A stretch of DNA of 64,000 nt. Source: Amycolatopsis jejuensis (GTDB taxonomy: Bacteria > Actinomycetota > Actinomycetes > Mycobacteriales > Pseudonocardiaceae). Under the pieces are notes generated by a model that searched no databases, was not told the origin of the DNA, and worked only from the letters and a program-made list of their open reading frames with translations. The position numbers and the translations under genes were made by a program. The first letter of the stretch is position 1; every line of letters begins with the position of its first letter. The stretch is from assembly GCF_000717335.1 (NCBI RefSeq), contig NZ_JNYZ01000027.1, positions 124,001-188,000 of the forward strand, given 5' to 3'. Positions 1 through 7,839 of the stretch are shown piece after piece.

Positions 1-892
1 TCTCCCGGTCGACCCAGCCGTGCAGCGCGCGTCGGCCACGGTCACGCATCTGCCGTACGCGGGCGGTTTCCTCGCGCACGTCCGGCACGATGCGCTTGCT
101 CGCGTCGGTCGGGGTGGAACAGCGCAGGTCGGCGACGTGGTCGAGCAGCGGGGTGTCCGGCTCGTGCCCGATGGCGCTGACGATCGGCGTACCCGCGGCC
201 GCGACCGCCCGGCACAGCGCTTCGTCGGAAAACGGCAGCAGATCCTCGACGCTGCCACCGCCGCGGGCGATCACGATCACGTCGACGTCCGGGTCTCTGT
301 CCAGTGTGGACAGTGCGCGCAGTATCTGCGGCACGGCTTGCGGACCTTGGACGGCGGTGTTGACGACCTTGAACAACACGTGCGGCCAGCGGGCTTGGGC
401 GTTCACGAGCACGTCGCGCTCGGCCGCCGAAGCACGTCCGGTGATCAGCCCGATTCCCTTGGGCAGAAAGGGAACCGGCCGTTTGCGCTCGCGGGCGAAC
501 AACCCTTCGGCGGCAAGCAGCTTCCGCAGCCGCTCGATGCGCGCGAGCAGTTCGCCGATGCCGACCGCGCGGATCTGGTCGGCGCGCAGGGACAAGGTGC
601 CACGGCCGAAGAAGTACGACGGCTTCGCGTGGATGACCACGCGGTCGCCTTCGCGCAACGGCGTCGCGAGTTCGCGCACGAGCCACATCGGGCAGGTGAC
701 GGACATCGAGACGTCCGCCGACGGATCGCGCAGGGTCAGGAACGCAGTCTGCGTACCGGGACGCGCGCTGATCTGCGTGACCTGGCCTTCGACCCAGACG
801 TCGCCGAGCCGGTGGATCCAGTCGCCGATCTTGCGCGCGACGGTGCGGACGGGCCAGGGATGCTCCGCGCTGGTGGTGGGGTCGCTGCTCAC
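1..892 (-). CDS. xseA: Exodeoxyribonuclease VII large subunit (3' part cut by window edge)
   Basis: This is the N-terminal 297 residues of the catalytic large subunit of exonuclease VII, which degrades single-stranded DNA in both directions as a complex with many copies of XseB. The N-terminal OB-fold region (about residues 10-110) reads [14 protein letters not shown] and then [10 protein letters not shown]. It is followed by the catalytic-domain hallmarks [29 protein letters not shown] and [12 protein letters not shown]. The GTG start overlaps the stop codon of the upstream gene (GTGA), implying translational coupling. The C-terminal coiled-coil part and any xseB lie outside the window. Confidence 0.95.
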   Translation of the reverse strand, partial: MSSDPTTSAEHPWPVRTVARKIGDWIHRLGDVWVEGQVTQISARPGTQTAFLTLRDPSADVSMSVTCPMWLVRELATPLREGDRVVIHAKPSYFFGRGTLSLRADQIRAVGIGELLARIERLRKLLAAEGLFARERKRPVPFLPKGIGLITGRASAAERDVLVNAQARWPHVLFKVVNTAVQGPQAVPQILRALSTLDRDPDVDVIVIARGGGSVEDLLPFSDEALCRAVAAAGTPIVSAIGHEPDTPLLDHVADLRCSTPTDASKRIVPDVREETARVRQMRDRGRRALHGWVDRE

Positions 893-2085
893 TGGCCTTC
901 CGCGGGGTCGGCGGGCTGTTCGGGGCTGGGGTTCTTGGTGGTGGAGTTACTGGTGTTGCGCTCGTTGCTGGTGGCGGGCTTGTTCTTGCCGGGCTTGTTC
1001 GTGTCGGGCTCGGTGATGGTGGGCTTGCTGGTGCCGGACTCGCTTGTGCCGGGCTCGGCGGTGCTGGGCTTGCTGACGGTCGAGTTGTTGGCGCCGGGCT
1101 TGTTCGTGTCGGGATTGCTGGTGCCGGACTCACTCGTACCGCTCTCGGCGGTGCTGGGCTTGCTGACGGTCGGCTTGGTCGTGTCGGGCTTGCTGGCGTC
1201 GGAAGAACTCGGGCCGGGCTCGGTGGTGTCAGGCTTGCCGACGGCCGACTTGCTGGTGCCGAGCTGGGTGACGTCGTGCGTGCTGGGGTCGGACTCGCTC
1301 GGGCCAGGCTCGGTGACGCCGTCCGATTCGCCGATGCCAGACTCGCTGGCACGGGATCGGTGCGCGACGGCAGCTTCGGCCGCGCCCGGCTCGACCGAGC
1401 TGGCCCGCTGCGTCATGTGGTGCTCGTCGCCAGGGCCAGCCCCGCCCGGTAGCGCCGCGTCGGACTCGCCTGGCTGCTCATCCGCCTTGCGCGCGTTCCC
1501 GATCCGCCGGGCGAGCATGCCCACGAACGACGCGCGGTCGGCGTTGGCCTTCTCGTACTCCAGCAATTCCTCCAGCTGCGGCACGGTCAACCGGCGCAGG
1601 CGGGCGCGCAGTTGCGGCAGCGTGAGGTCGTCGTAGGTGGTGAGGCCGGCGGGACCGCCGCTGTCGTTCTCGCCCTCGGCGTGTTCCTCGGCGAGCGCCC
1701 GGGTCTCCTCGACCCACGGGTCGTCGACGGGGTCCTCGGTTGCGGAGAAGTCCGGCGGCGGGGTGCGGTGGCCGTTGGTGCGCGGCTCGGGCAGGTCGTC
1801 GACCGGGACGAGCTTCGGCCGGGACGGGGGGAGGTCGGGCTCGGCGTCCTCGTCGAAGGTGGCCCAGCTGGGCGTGTCCTCGACGGGACGCAGCATCGAC
1901 AGTGCGTCGTCGCCCTTGATGGCCAGTTCGGTGACCTGCTGCTGGACGCGCATGGACAGCTGCAGTACCTGGCTCACGACGGTGACCGGCAGGCCGGTGA
2001 GCTGCTTCGGGAGCTCACGAACCCGTTCGGCGGTGGTGACGGCAAGGCCCGCGGCGACCCGGAGGGGGAGCGGGAGTGGCTTCAT
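889..2085 (-). CDS. Lipid droplet-associated-type protein with low-complexity tail
   Basis: The first 70 or so residues ([20 protein letters not shown], then [20 protein letters not shown]) form amphipathic helices as in actinobacterial proteins annotated as lipid droplet-associated. A second conserved block near residues 150-200 ([20 protein letters not shown]) looks like a SAP-like or helical binding motif. From about residue 230 to the end the protein becomes a Ser/Thr/Pro/Lys/Asn-rich low-complexity tail with near-repeats such as [10 protein letters not shown] and TVSKPSTAE. It shares a four-base stop/start overlap with xseA, so both are probably co-transcribed. The family assignment is from memory of similar proteins; the molecular function is unknown. 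Confidence 0.7.
   Translation of the reverse strand: MKPLPLPLRVAAGLAVTTAERVRELPKQLTGLPVTVVSQVLQLSMRVQQQVTELAIKGDDALSMLRPVEDTPSWATFDEDAEPDLPPSRPKLVPVDDLPEPRTNGHRTPPPDFSATEDPVDDPWVEETRALAEEHAEGENDSGGPAGLTTYDDLTLPQLRARLRRLTVPQLEELLEYEKANADRASFVGMLARRIGNARKADEQPGESDAALPGGAGPGDEHHMTQRASSVEPGAAEAAVAHRSRASESGIGESDGVTEPGPSESDPSTHDVTQLGTSKSAVGKPDTTEPGPSSSDASKPDTTKPTVSKPSTAESGTSESGTSNPDTNKPGANNSTVSKPSTAEPGTSESGTSKPTITEPDTNKPGKNKPATSNERNTSNSTTKNPSPEQPADPAEGQ
1021..1200. repeat. Imperfect 90-bp tandem duplication inside the coding tail
   Basis: Bases 1021-1110 and 1111-1200 are near-identical copies; for example the block starting GTGCTGGGCTTGCTGACGGT occurs at 1061 and again at 1151. The period is a multiple of three, so it encodes an in-frame 30-residue repeat in the Ser/Thr/Pro-rich tail of the lipid-droplet-type protein. 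Confidence 0.8.
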
Positions 2086-2236
2086 GGGGTCGAGCTTGCC
2101 GTATCAGGGCCGTCCTGCCCAACCGAACGGGTGGCCGACCACACTCGACGTGACTCCCGGCACAGCCCGAACGGCCTACCTGGTCATCCGAAAGAGGACT
2201 TCAAACCCGAACCGGCATAGCCCGTACCCTGGAGGC

Positions 2237-3247
2237 ATGACTTCTGCGAGTCCCGGAACCGATCCCGCCGGTACCCCGACGATCACCCGGTCCGGCGCCG
2301 CCAAACGCGTGCTGCTCGCGAAGCCGCGCGGGTACTGCGCCGGCGTGGACCGCGCGGTCGTCGCTGTCGAGAAGGCACTGGAGCTGTACGGGCCGCCGGT
2401 GTACGTGCGCAAGGAGATCGTGCACAACCGGCACGTGGTCGACACCCTGCGGGAACGTGGCGCGATTTTCGTCGAGGAAACGTCCGAGGTACCCGAGGGT
2501 GCGCTGGTCGTGTTCTCGGCGCACGGCGTTTCGCCCGCGGTGCACGCCGAGGCCGGGGAACGGAACCTGCGCACCATCGACGCCACCTGCCCGCTGGTCA
2601 CCAAGGTGCACAAAGAGGTCAACCGTTTTGCCAAGGACGATTACGACATCCTCCTGATCGGCCACGAAGGCCACGAGGAGGTCGAGGGCACGGCGGGTGA
2701 GGCGCCGGACAAGGTCCAGCTGGTCGACAAGGCCGAGGACGTCGACAAGGTCGACGTGCGCGATCCGTCCAAGGTGATCTGGCTGTCGCAGACGACGCTG
2801 TCCGTCGACGAGACGATGGAACGCGTCGACCAGCTCCGCGAACGCTTCCCCGGCCTGGCCGACCCGCCGAGCGACGACATTTGTTACGCCACCACCAACC
2901 GTCAGGTCGCGGTCAAGGCGATGGCTCCGGAATGTGATCTGGTGCTGGTGGTCGGCTCGACGAACTCGTCGAACTCCAAGCGCCTGGTGGAGGTCGCGCT
3001 GAAGGCGGGCGCGCGGTCGTCGCACCTGATCGACTTCGCCCGCGAGGTGGACGAAGCCTGGCTGGAAGGGGTGTCGACGGTCGGGGTGACGTCGGGCGCT
3101 TCGGTGCCGGACATTCTGGTGATGGACCTGCTGAAGTGGCTGGCCGACCGAGGCTACGGCCAGGTGGACGAAGTCACGACGGCGAACGAGAAGATCGCTT
3201 TCGCGCTGCCGAAGGAGCTGCGGAAGGCGACGAAGCCGGAGCAGTGA
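2237..3247 (+). CDS. ispH: 4-hydroxy-3-methylbut-2-enyl diphosphate reductase
   Basis: Last enzyme of the MEP pathway: it reduces HMBPP to IPP and DMAPP using a [4Fe-4S] cluster. The three cluster cysteines are visible at Cys34 ([13 protein letters not shown]), about Cys118 ([11 protein letters not shown]) and about Cys216 ([11 protein letters not shown]). The substrate-binding signatures [11 protein letters not shown] and [16 protein letters not shown] are also present. The start is the ATG just after GGAGG at 2231; an in-frame extension upstream of it has no coding character. The length of 336 residues is normal for actinobacterial IspH. The gene stands alone, divergent from the lipid-droplet-type gene. 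Confidence 0.97.
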   Translation: MTSASPGTDPAGTPTITRSGAAKRVLLAKPRGYCAGVDRAVVAVEKALELYGPPVYVRKEIVHNRHVVDTLRERGAIFVEETSEVPEGALVVFSAHGVSPAVHAEAGERNLRTIDATCPLVTKVHKEVNRFAKDDYDILLIGHEGHEEVEGTAGEAPDKVQLVDKAEDVDKVDVRDPSKVIWLSQTTLSVDETMERVDQLRERFPGLADPPSDDICYATTNRQVAVKAMAPECDLVLVVGSTNSSNSKRLVEVALKAGARSSHLIDFAREVDEAWLEGVSTVGVTSGASVPDILVMDLLKWLADRGYGQVDEVTTANEKIAFALPKELRKATKPEQ

Positions 3248-3559
3248 TCCGCTCGGCTGGTTTGGTGGTCTAAACCACCTTGGGTACCCGTTCGATGGGT
3301 TCGCGGTCGACAGGGCTTGCCAGACAAGCAAAGTACCGACCTCGACGCCTGACAGTCTTTCCGGCGCTGAGTTCGCTCGCCCCGCCTACCGCAGCCGTTT
3401 GCCTGGCTGCTGGCGACCCCGGTGAACCTCGCCGTGGGCGTGCTCAAGATGCCGACGCTTTGCCTGCCTGGAATTTGACCGGTCGATGATCGTCAGGCAT
3501 GAGGCTTCGTCATCGCGGGCCTTCGGGGATCGGGCTTTGTCGTCGCGGGCCTTCGGCGA
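3248..3559. other. Intergenic gap between ispH and the DUF6542 gene
   Basis: About 310 bases between convergent genes with no convincing gene. It holds a short hairpin just after ispH (GGTGGT-CTAA-ACCACC at 3264-3279, a possible weak terminator) and, at its right end, a 30-bp tandem repeat that runs into the neighbouring gene. Confidence 0.6.
3264..3279 (+). terminator. Possible weak terminator hairpin after ispH
   Basis: A 6-bp perfect stem (GGTGGT / ACCACC) with a CTAA loop lies 17 bases after the ispH stop. There is no T-tract, so it may only be a 3' end stabiliser. Confidence 0.35.
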
Positions 3560-3576
3560 TCAGGCTTCGTCGTCCC
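3508..3576. repeat. 30-bp tandem repeat spanning a stop codon
   Basis: Units begin at 3508, 3538 and 3568 (the last incomplete), differing by a few bases, with the shared core TCGCGGGCCTTCGG. On the minus strand the unit is in frame with the C-terminus of the DUF6542 protein. The TGA stop of that gene sits in the second unit, where the equivalent codon of the first unit is CGA. Confidence 0.75.
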
Positions 3577-4447
3577 AAGGTCGTTGGCGCCGCGGAGGTT
3601 CGCGTCGTGGCGGACGTGGGCGGCCGGGTGGCGGTTCGTCGGCGCGCGGCCGTCGGCGCGGCGGCGGCGTGTCACCCCGCGGGTCGCGACGGCGTGGGTC
3701 GCCCTCCGGCGGACGCGGCCGACGCCCCTCCGGCGGAGGCTTACGCCCGCCACGGACGTTCGGGTCGGCCGCTTCCCGCCGCGGGCGCGCGCCGGGGTCG
3801 GCCGGTGGCCGCGGACGCCGGACCGGCGGAGCGTCGAGGTCCCCATCGCGCGCCGGACGACGCCGGTTGCCCGGCGGAGGCGTCTGCCCGGTACGACCGG
3901 CAGGCGTCCGAGGGCGGGACCGTCCGGCTGCGTCGTCATCGCCGCGCTCGCGTGGCGGCTTGCCGTCCTTGAGCTTGACCGGTGCGTCCGGATCGCGCTC
4001 GCGGTAAATGCGGAAAAACCCGAACAGCAATGTGACGCCGGTGGTGACCGCCATCGTCGGGAACCCGTTGATGAGCGGAGTCCCGATGTTGAGCAGCTTC
4101 GACAGCGTGTCACTGCCGCCGGCGCCACCGCCGGTCAGCAGCACGACCCCCGGCACCGTGACGGCGAGCACCAGCGGCGGCTGCACCATCGGACCGAACA
4201 GAGCGCGTCTCTGCACCGCGCCGACCGCGATCACGGCCCCGAGGAAGTACCCCGCCTTGAAGACGAAATCGAGGCTGCCCCTGGTCTTCTCGTCGATGAT
4301 GGCGCCGAGCACTGCCAAGCCGAAGCCCACGAGCACAGCCGCCCACCAGGGCAAACCACGCCTCGTGCCGACGGCGAGACGCTCGTCCCAGGGTACGGGA
4401 GCGTCTTCGGCATCGGGATCGCTCTGGCGATCGCGTATCGCGGTCAC
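3560..4447 (-). CDS. DUF6542 membrane protein with long Pro/Arg tail
   Basis: The N-terminal half has about four hydrophobic segments (GLPWWAAVLVGFGLAVLGAI, AGYFLGAVIAVGAV, PLVLAVTVPGVVLLTGG, PTMAVTTGVTLLFGFF), matching the actinobacterial DUF6542 family that often sits near ispH and ychF. Roughly 140 C-terminal residues are almost only Pro, Arg, Asp and Gly and should form a disordered cytoplasmic tail. I chose the GTG at 4447 because a TACGGT -10-like hexamer ends seven bases upstream, suggesting a leaderless transcript; a GTG at 4456 is also possible. Function is unknown. Confidence 0.7.
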   Translation of the reverse strand: MTAIRDRQSDPDAEDAPVPWDERLAVGTRRGLPWWAAVLVGFGLAVLGAIIDEKTRGSLDFVFKAGYFLGAVIAVGAVQRRALFGPMVQPPLVLAVTVPGVVLLTGGGAGGSDTLSKLLNIGTPLINGFPTMAVTTGVTLLFGFFRIYRERDPDAPVKLKDGKPPRERGDDDAAGRSRPRTPAGRTGQTPPPGNRRRPARDGDLDAPPVRRPRPPADPGARPRREAADPNVRGGRKPPPEGRRPRPPEGDPRRRDPRGDTPPPRRRPRADEPPPGRPRPPRREPPRRQRPWDDEA

Positions 4448-5550
4448 GACGCACACCGTAGCCCGTACTTGTCACGATCCTGTTGGCACTGCCGAGGACA
4501 GCACTGAGCAGCCACTCGACCGTATGACATTTCGCTCGGTCGAGCGGTACTCCCGGTGCGGCCGCCACGTCCACTTCCACCGGACGGGGAGCCCGTGGAC
4601 CAGACCTCTGACCAGCGGTGATACCGGCGGTATGCAGCACGTGCCCGTCCCACGGCCCGGGACCGGCCCAGGCTATGTCACGACCGTCCGGACCGGACGG
4701 AGGCGTCGCCGGTCATGTCCCGGAACATTCGCCGCCCCGGAACTCGACCGGGACCTGACGACCCGGTGAACGCCCAACCGTCCGAGACCTTGCCCGCACG
4801 ATGCCGGAATCATGCCCTTTCGACCGCTCGCTCGGCTGTGCCCCAATACGTGCACCTCCATGCGTTCTAGGCCATACGGCCTCCTCTGCCGCTGTCGTTG
4901 ACTGCCCCTCGTACTCTGTCGGACTCTGTCCGAGCGTGGGCAGCATCGAGCTTGACGCGCCACGGCGATGCCGCAGGCGAGGTCACCCGCCACCCGAGGC
5001 TTCATGGGCGTTGGCCGCACCTCCAGCCTGTCCGCCGTCACGGCTGACTGGGCCCGTCGTCGCGGGGGCGTTGGCCCGGCATCGGCTGCTCAGTCACTCA
5101 CCGGCGGTCAGCAGCCACTCGCTGATCAGCCACTCACCAACGAGCCAGCCGACTTAGCCAGCGAACCCGACTGTTGCCCTCGAGCCGAGCCCTCGAGCCC
5201 GGCCTGCGAACCCGAGTGTTGCCCTCGAGCCGAGCCCTCGAGCCCGTTTGCGCCACCGAGCCCAGCCCGCGAGCCCGACTGCGCCAACGAGTCGACTGCG
5301 TCAACCAACCCGACCGCACCAGCGAACCGATAGCCCGCTACACCCGCGAACGACGCCAATCGACCACGGCACAAACGGAGCCGCCGGCGCGCCTACGAAT
5401 GGACACAACAGACCGCGCCCAACAAGACAGCCAATCGTCACACCGTGAACGGAGCCAACCGCTGCGCCTCAGATCGACAACAACCGCCGGACCGCGCCCG
5501 CCGACTGTCCAATCACGACTGTCAAGGACCGCAACCATCGCGCCACAGCC
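4448..5550. other. 1.1-kb gap with no convincing gene
   Basis: Between the DUF6542 gene and rmuC no reading frame shows a sensible protein: the open frames are short, rich in Arg/Pro/Ser and lack ribosome binding sites. It contains a 45-bp tandem duplication at 5161-5250. The left part should hold the promoter of the DUF6542 gene. It may be a decayed gene or repeat-expanded spacer. Confidence 0.5.
5161..5250. repeat. 45-bp tandem duplication
   Basis: Bases 5161-5205 and 5206-5250 are near-identical, both containing TGTTGCCCTCGAGCCGAGCC, followed by a decayed third copy rich in GAGCCC. It lies in non-coding DNA. Confidence 0.75.
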
Positions 5551-6465
5551 TCAACCAGCTGCCACTTCGTCTCCCCTCCGGAGCTGCGGTACGGGCGCCG
5601 GACTGCCGGACGCGTCGGTCAACGGCGTCACCGTCGCACGGAACGCCTCGAGCGCCTCGAGCTCACGACGCCGAGCCGAGACGAAGCGCTGAAGATGCGT
5701 CGTGGACAGGTTCAGCGCGTCGACCGCGTTGCCCGCGGCCCGGTGCGCGGCGGCGGCGCCCGCACGCACTTGCTCGACGTCCTCGACGAGCGCCCGGTCG
5801 CTGGCGGCGAACAGCGCCGCTGACGCCAGTACTCCGAATCCCGTGGGGCCACACAGGAACACCCGCCGGTCGATGAGCCAGCGCAGCAGTTCGGGATCGG
5901 TGTCGAGCGCGGCCACCACGGCCGCGTCGGACGGTACGAACATGATGGTGCCGTAGATCGCGTCGGCCCAGCGTTGGTAGCCCTTGCCCGCCAGCTCCGC
6001 CGCGCGAGAGCGCAGCTGCCGGACATGGACGCGCAACGCGTCGAGGCGTTCGTCCGGATCGTCGGTTTCGACGGCCTCTGCCCAAGTGGCCATGCTCGCC
6101 TTGGCATCGACCGGAACCGCCCGGCCGCCGCCGACATTGAGCACCAGATCGGGTTTAACGCTCCCGCCGCCGGCCAGATCGGTCTGCAGGGTGAAGTGCA
6201 GTCCCTCCCGCAGCCCGAGTGCCCGCGCGGTTTCCGCCAGCACCTGTTCACCGAGTTCGCCGCGGCCATGGATGGACGCGAACGCCACCTCGTACCGGCG
6301 CAGCGCGAGCTGTTGCTGGTCGCCCTTCGCGCGCTCCGCCGCCACGAGCCGTGCAGCCGCGTCAGCCCGTCGCATTCCGTCGTTGTACAGCCGCCACAAC
6401 ACGGCGACCGCGACGCACAGGATGAGCGCGAGCACGACGGCCGCGGTGGTGATCACCGTCTCCAC
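5551..6465 (-). CDS. rmuC: RmuC-family DNA recombination protein
   Basis: The protein has an N-terminal membrane anchor (residues 5-27, [21 protein letters not shown]), a short helical segment, then the restriction-endonuclease-like RmuC core. The core includes LQTDLAGGGSVKPDLVLNV, the acidic/Lys motif VPVDAKASMATW and the block KGYQRWADAIYGTIMFVPSD. RmuC limits sequence inversions at short repeats in E. coli. At 304 residues it is shorter than the E. coli protein because it lacks most of the coiled coil, as is usual in actinobacteria. It is divergent from sbcD. Confidence 0.85.
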   Translation of the reverse strand: METVITTAAVVLALILCVAVAVLWRLYNDGMRRADAAARLVAAERAKGDQQQLALRRYEVAFASIHGRGELGEQVLAETARALGLREGLHFTLQTDLAGGGSVKPDLVLNVGGGRAVPVDAKASMATWAEAVETDDPDERLDALRVHVRQLRSRAAELAGKGYQRWADAIYGTIMFVPSDAAVVAALDTDPELLRWLIDRRVFLCGPTGFGVLASAALFAASDRALVEDVEQVRAGAAAAHRAAGNAVDALNLSTTHLQRFVSARRRELEALEAFRATVTPLTDASGSPAPVPQLRRGDEVAAG

Positions 6466-6684
6466 CCGGTCCTCCTCTCCGTCGGGGTGTTCGGACGCTC
6501 GACATCATGGCGGACCACACCGACAAAAAACGGGACCCGCGGTCGCGCTGTGTAGCTGACCTGCGACTTCACTGATTCGGGGCTGGGCGTGTCCGGACGC
6601 CTCGATCGGCTTCGTACACACGTTCGAGTGGAGCATCGGCGAGTCTCCGGCATTTGGTCGGGGTCTGCTCCTAACGTGGTCGCT

Positions 6685-7839
6685 GTGAGACTCCTCCATA
6701 CTTCCGACTGGCACATCGGCCGCACGTTCCACGGCGCCGATCTGCTCACCGAACAGGAGGCTGCCTTCACGTACATCGCCGAACTCGTCGACCGCGAGTC
6801 GGTCGACGTCGTGGTGGTGGCCGGTGACATCTACGACCGGGCGGTGCCGTCCGCCGAGGCCGTCCGCGTGGCCACGGCCGCGCTCGCCCGTATCCGCCGG
6901 GCCGGCGCGGAACTCGTGATTACGCCCGGCAACCACGACTCGGCAGCACGGCTGGGTGCGTTCGCCGACTTTGCCGCAGCAGGCGGGCTGCACATCCGCG
7001 CGACCATTGAGGGACTTGCAGAACCCGTTGTGCTGCAAGACGAACACGGTGCCGTGGCCGTCTACGGCATCCCGTATCTCGAACCCGAGCCGTCACGGCA
7101 CGCGCTGGGCGTGCCGGAGGCCCGCGGCCACACCGGTGTGCTCGGTGAGGCGATGCGGCGGGTGCGCGACGACCTGGCTGCTCGCCCGGGCACGCGATCG
7201 GTCGTACTGGCGCACGCTTTCGTCACCGGCGGCGAGGCGAGCGAGTCGGAGCGCACGATTGCGGTGGGCGGGGTCGAACAGGTCCCCGGCTCCGTGTTCG
7301 ACGGGGTGGACTACGTCGCACTCGGCCACCTGCATGGTCCGCAGACGCTCGCGGAGCATTTGCGGTATTCCGGAAGTCCGTTGGCATACTCGTTTTCCGA
7401 GGCCCGGCAACGGAAGTCGGTGTGGCTCGTGGATCTCGACGACGCCGGGCTCGCCCAGGTCCGCCGCCACGAGCTGCCGGTGCCACGTCCGCTTGCGACA
7501 CTCGGCGGCGAGCTGGCCGCGCTGCTCTCCGAGCCGGAGCACGAGCAGTGGCGCGACCATTTCCTGTCGGTCACGATCACCGACCGGGTCCGGCCGGTCG
7601 ATGCCATGCGCTTGCTGCGGGAGCGGTTTCCCTATGCGGTGCAAATGGATTGGCGACCGGACGGCGGTGTCACCGGCACGGACCTGAAGTACGCCGAAGC
7701 GGTCCGCGGCCGCAGCGACATCGAGATCGCGCGCAGCTTTCTCGACGACTGCCGCGGTGCCCCACCGACCGAGCGCGAGGAACGGCTCGTGTATCTCGCG
7801 CTCGAAGCGGCCAACCGGGCGGCGGTGGCGAAGCTGTGA
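6685..7839 (+). CDS. sbcD: Exonuclease subunit SbcD
   Basis: Mre11-type metallophosphoesterase that, with SbcC, cleaves DNA hairpins and processes double-strand ends. The metal-binding motifs are clear: LLHTSDWHIGRTFHG at the N-terminus, VVVAGDIYDRAVPS, ITPGNHDSAARLG, VLAHAFVTGG and VALGHLHGPQ. I placed the start at the GTG directly before AGACTCCTCCAT because SbcD proteins begin M-R-L-L-H-T-S-D-W-H; the frame upstream is not conserved. The stop overlaps the sbcC start. Confidence 0.95.
   Translation: MRLLHTSDWHIGRTFHGADLLTEQEAAFTYIAELVDRESVDVVVVAGDIYDRAVPSAEAVRVATAALARIRRAGAELVITPGNHDSAARLGAFADFAAAGGLHIRATIEGLAEPVVLQDEHGAVAVYGIPYLEPEPSRHALGVPEARGHTGVLGEAMRRVRDDLAARPGTRSVVLAHAFVTGGEASESERTIAVGGVEQVPGSVFDGVDYVALGHLHGPQTLAEHLRYSGSPLAYSFSEARQRKSVWLVDLDDAGLAQVRRHELPVPRPLATLGGELAALLSEPEHEQWRDHFLSVTITDRVRPVDAMRLLRERFPYAVQMDWRPDGGVTGTDLKYAEAVRGRSDIEIARSFLDDCRGAPPTEREERLVYLALEAANRAAVAKL

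Noticed and set aside
4673..5041. Open frames on both strands in the 4448-5550 gap
   Set aside because: They are short, rich in Arg/Pro/Ser, overlap each other, contain the 45-bp repeat and lack ribosome binding sites or family resemblance.
6505..7047. Minus-strand reading frames over sbcD and sbcC (up to 630 codons)
   Set aside because: They are shadows of the strongly conserved sbcCD genes, a common effect in high-GC DNA.
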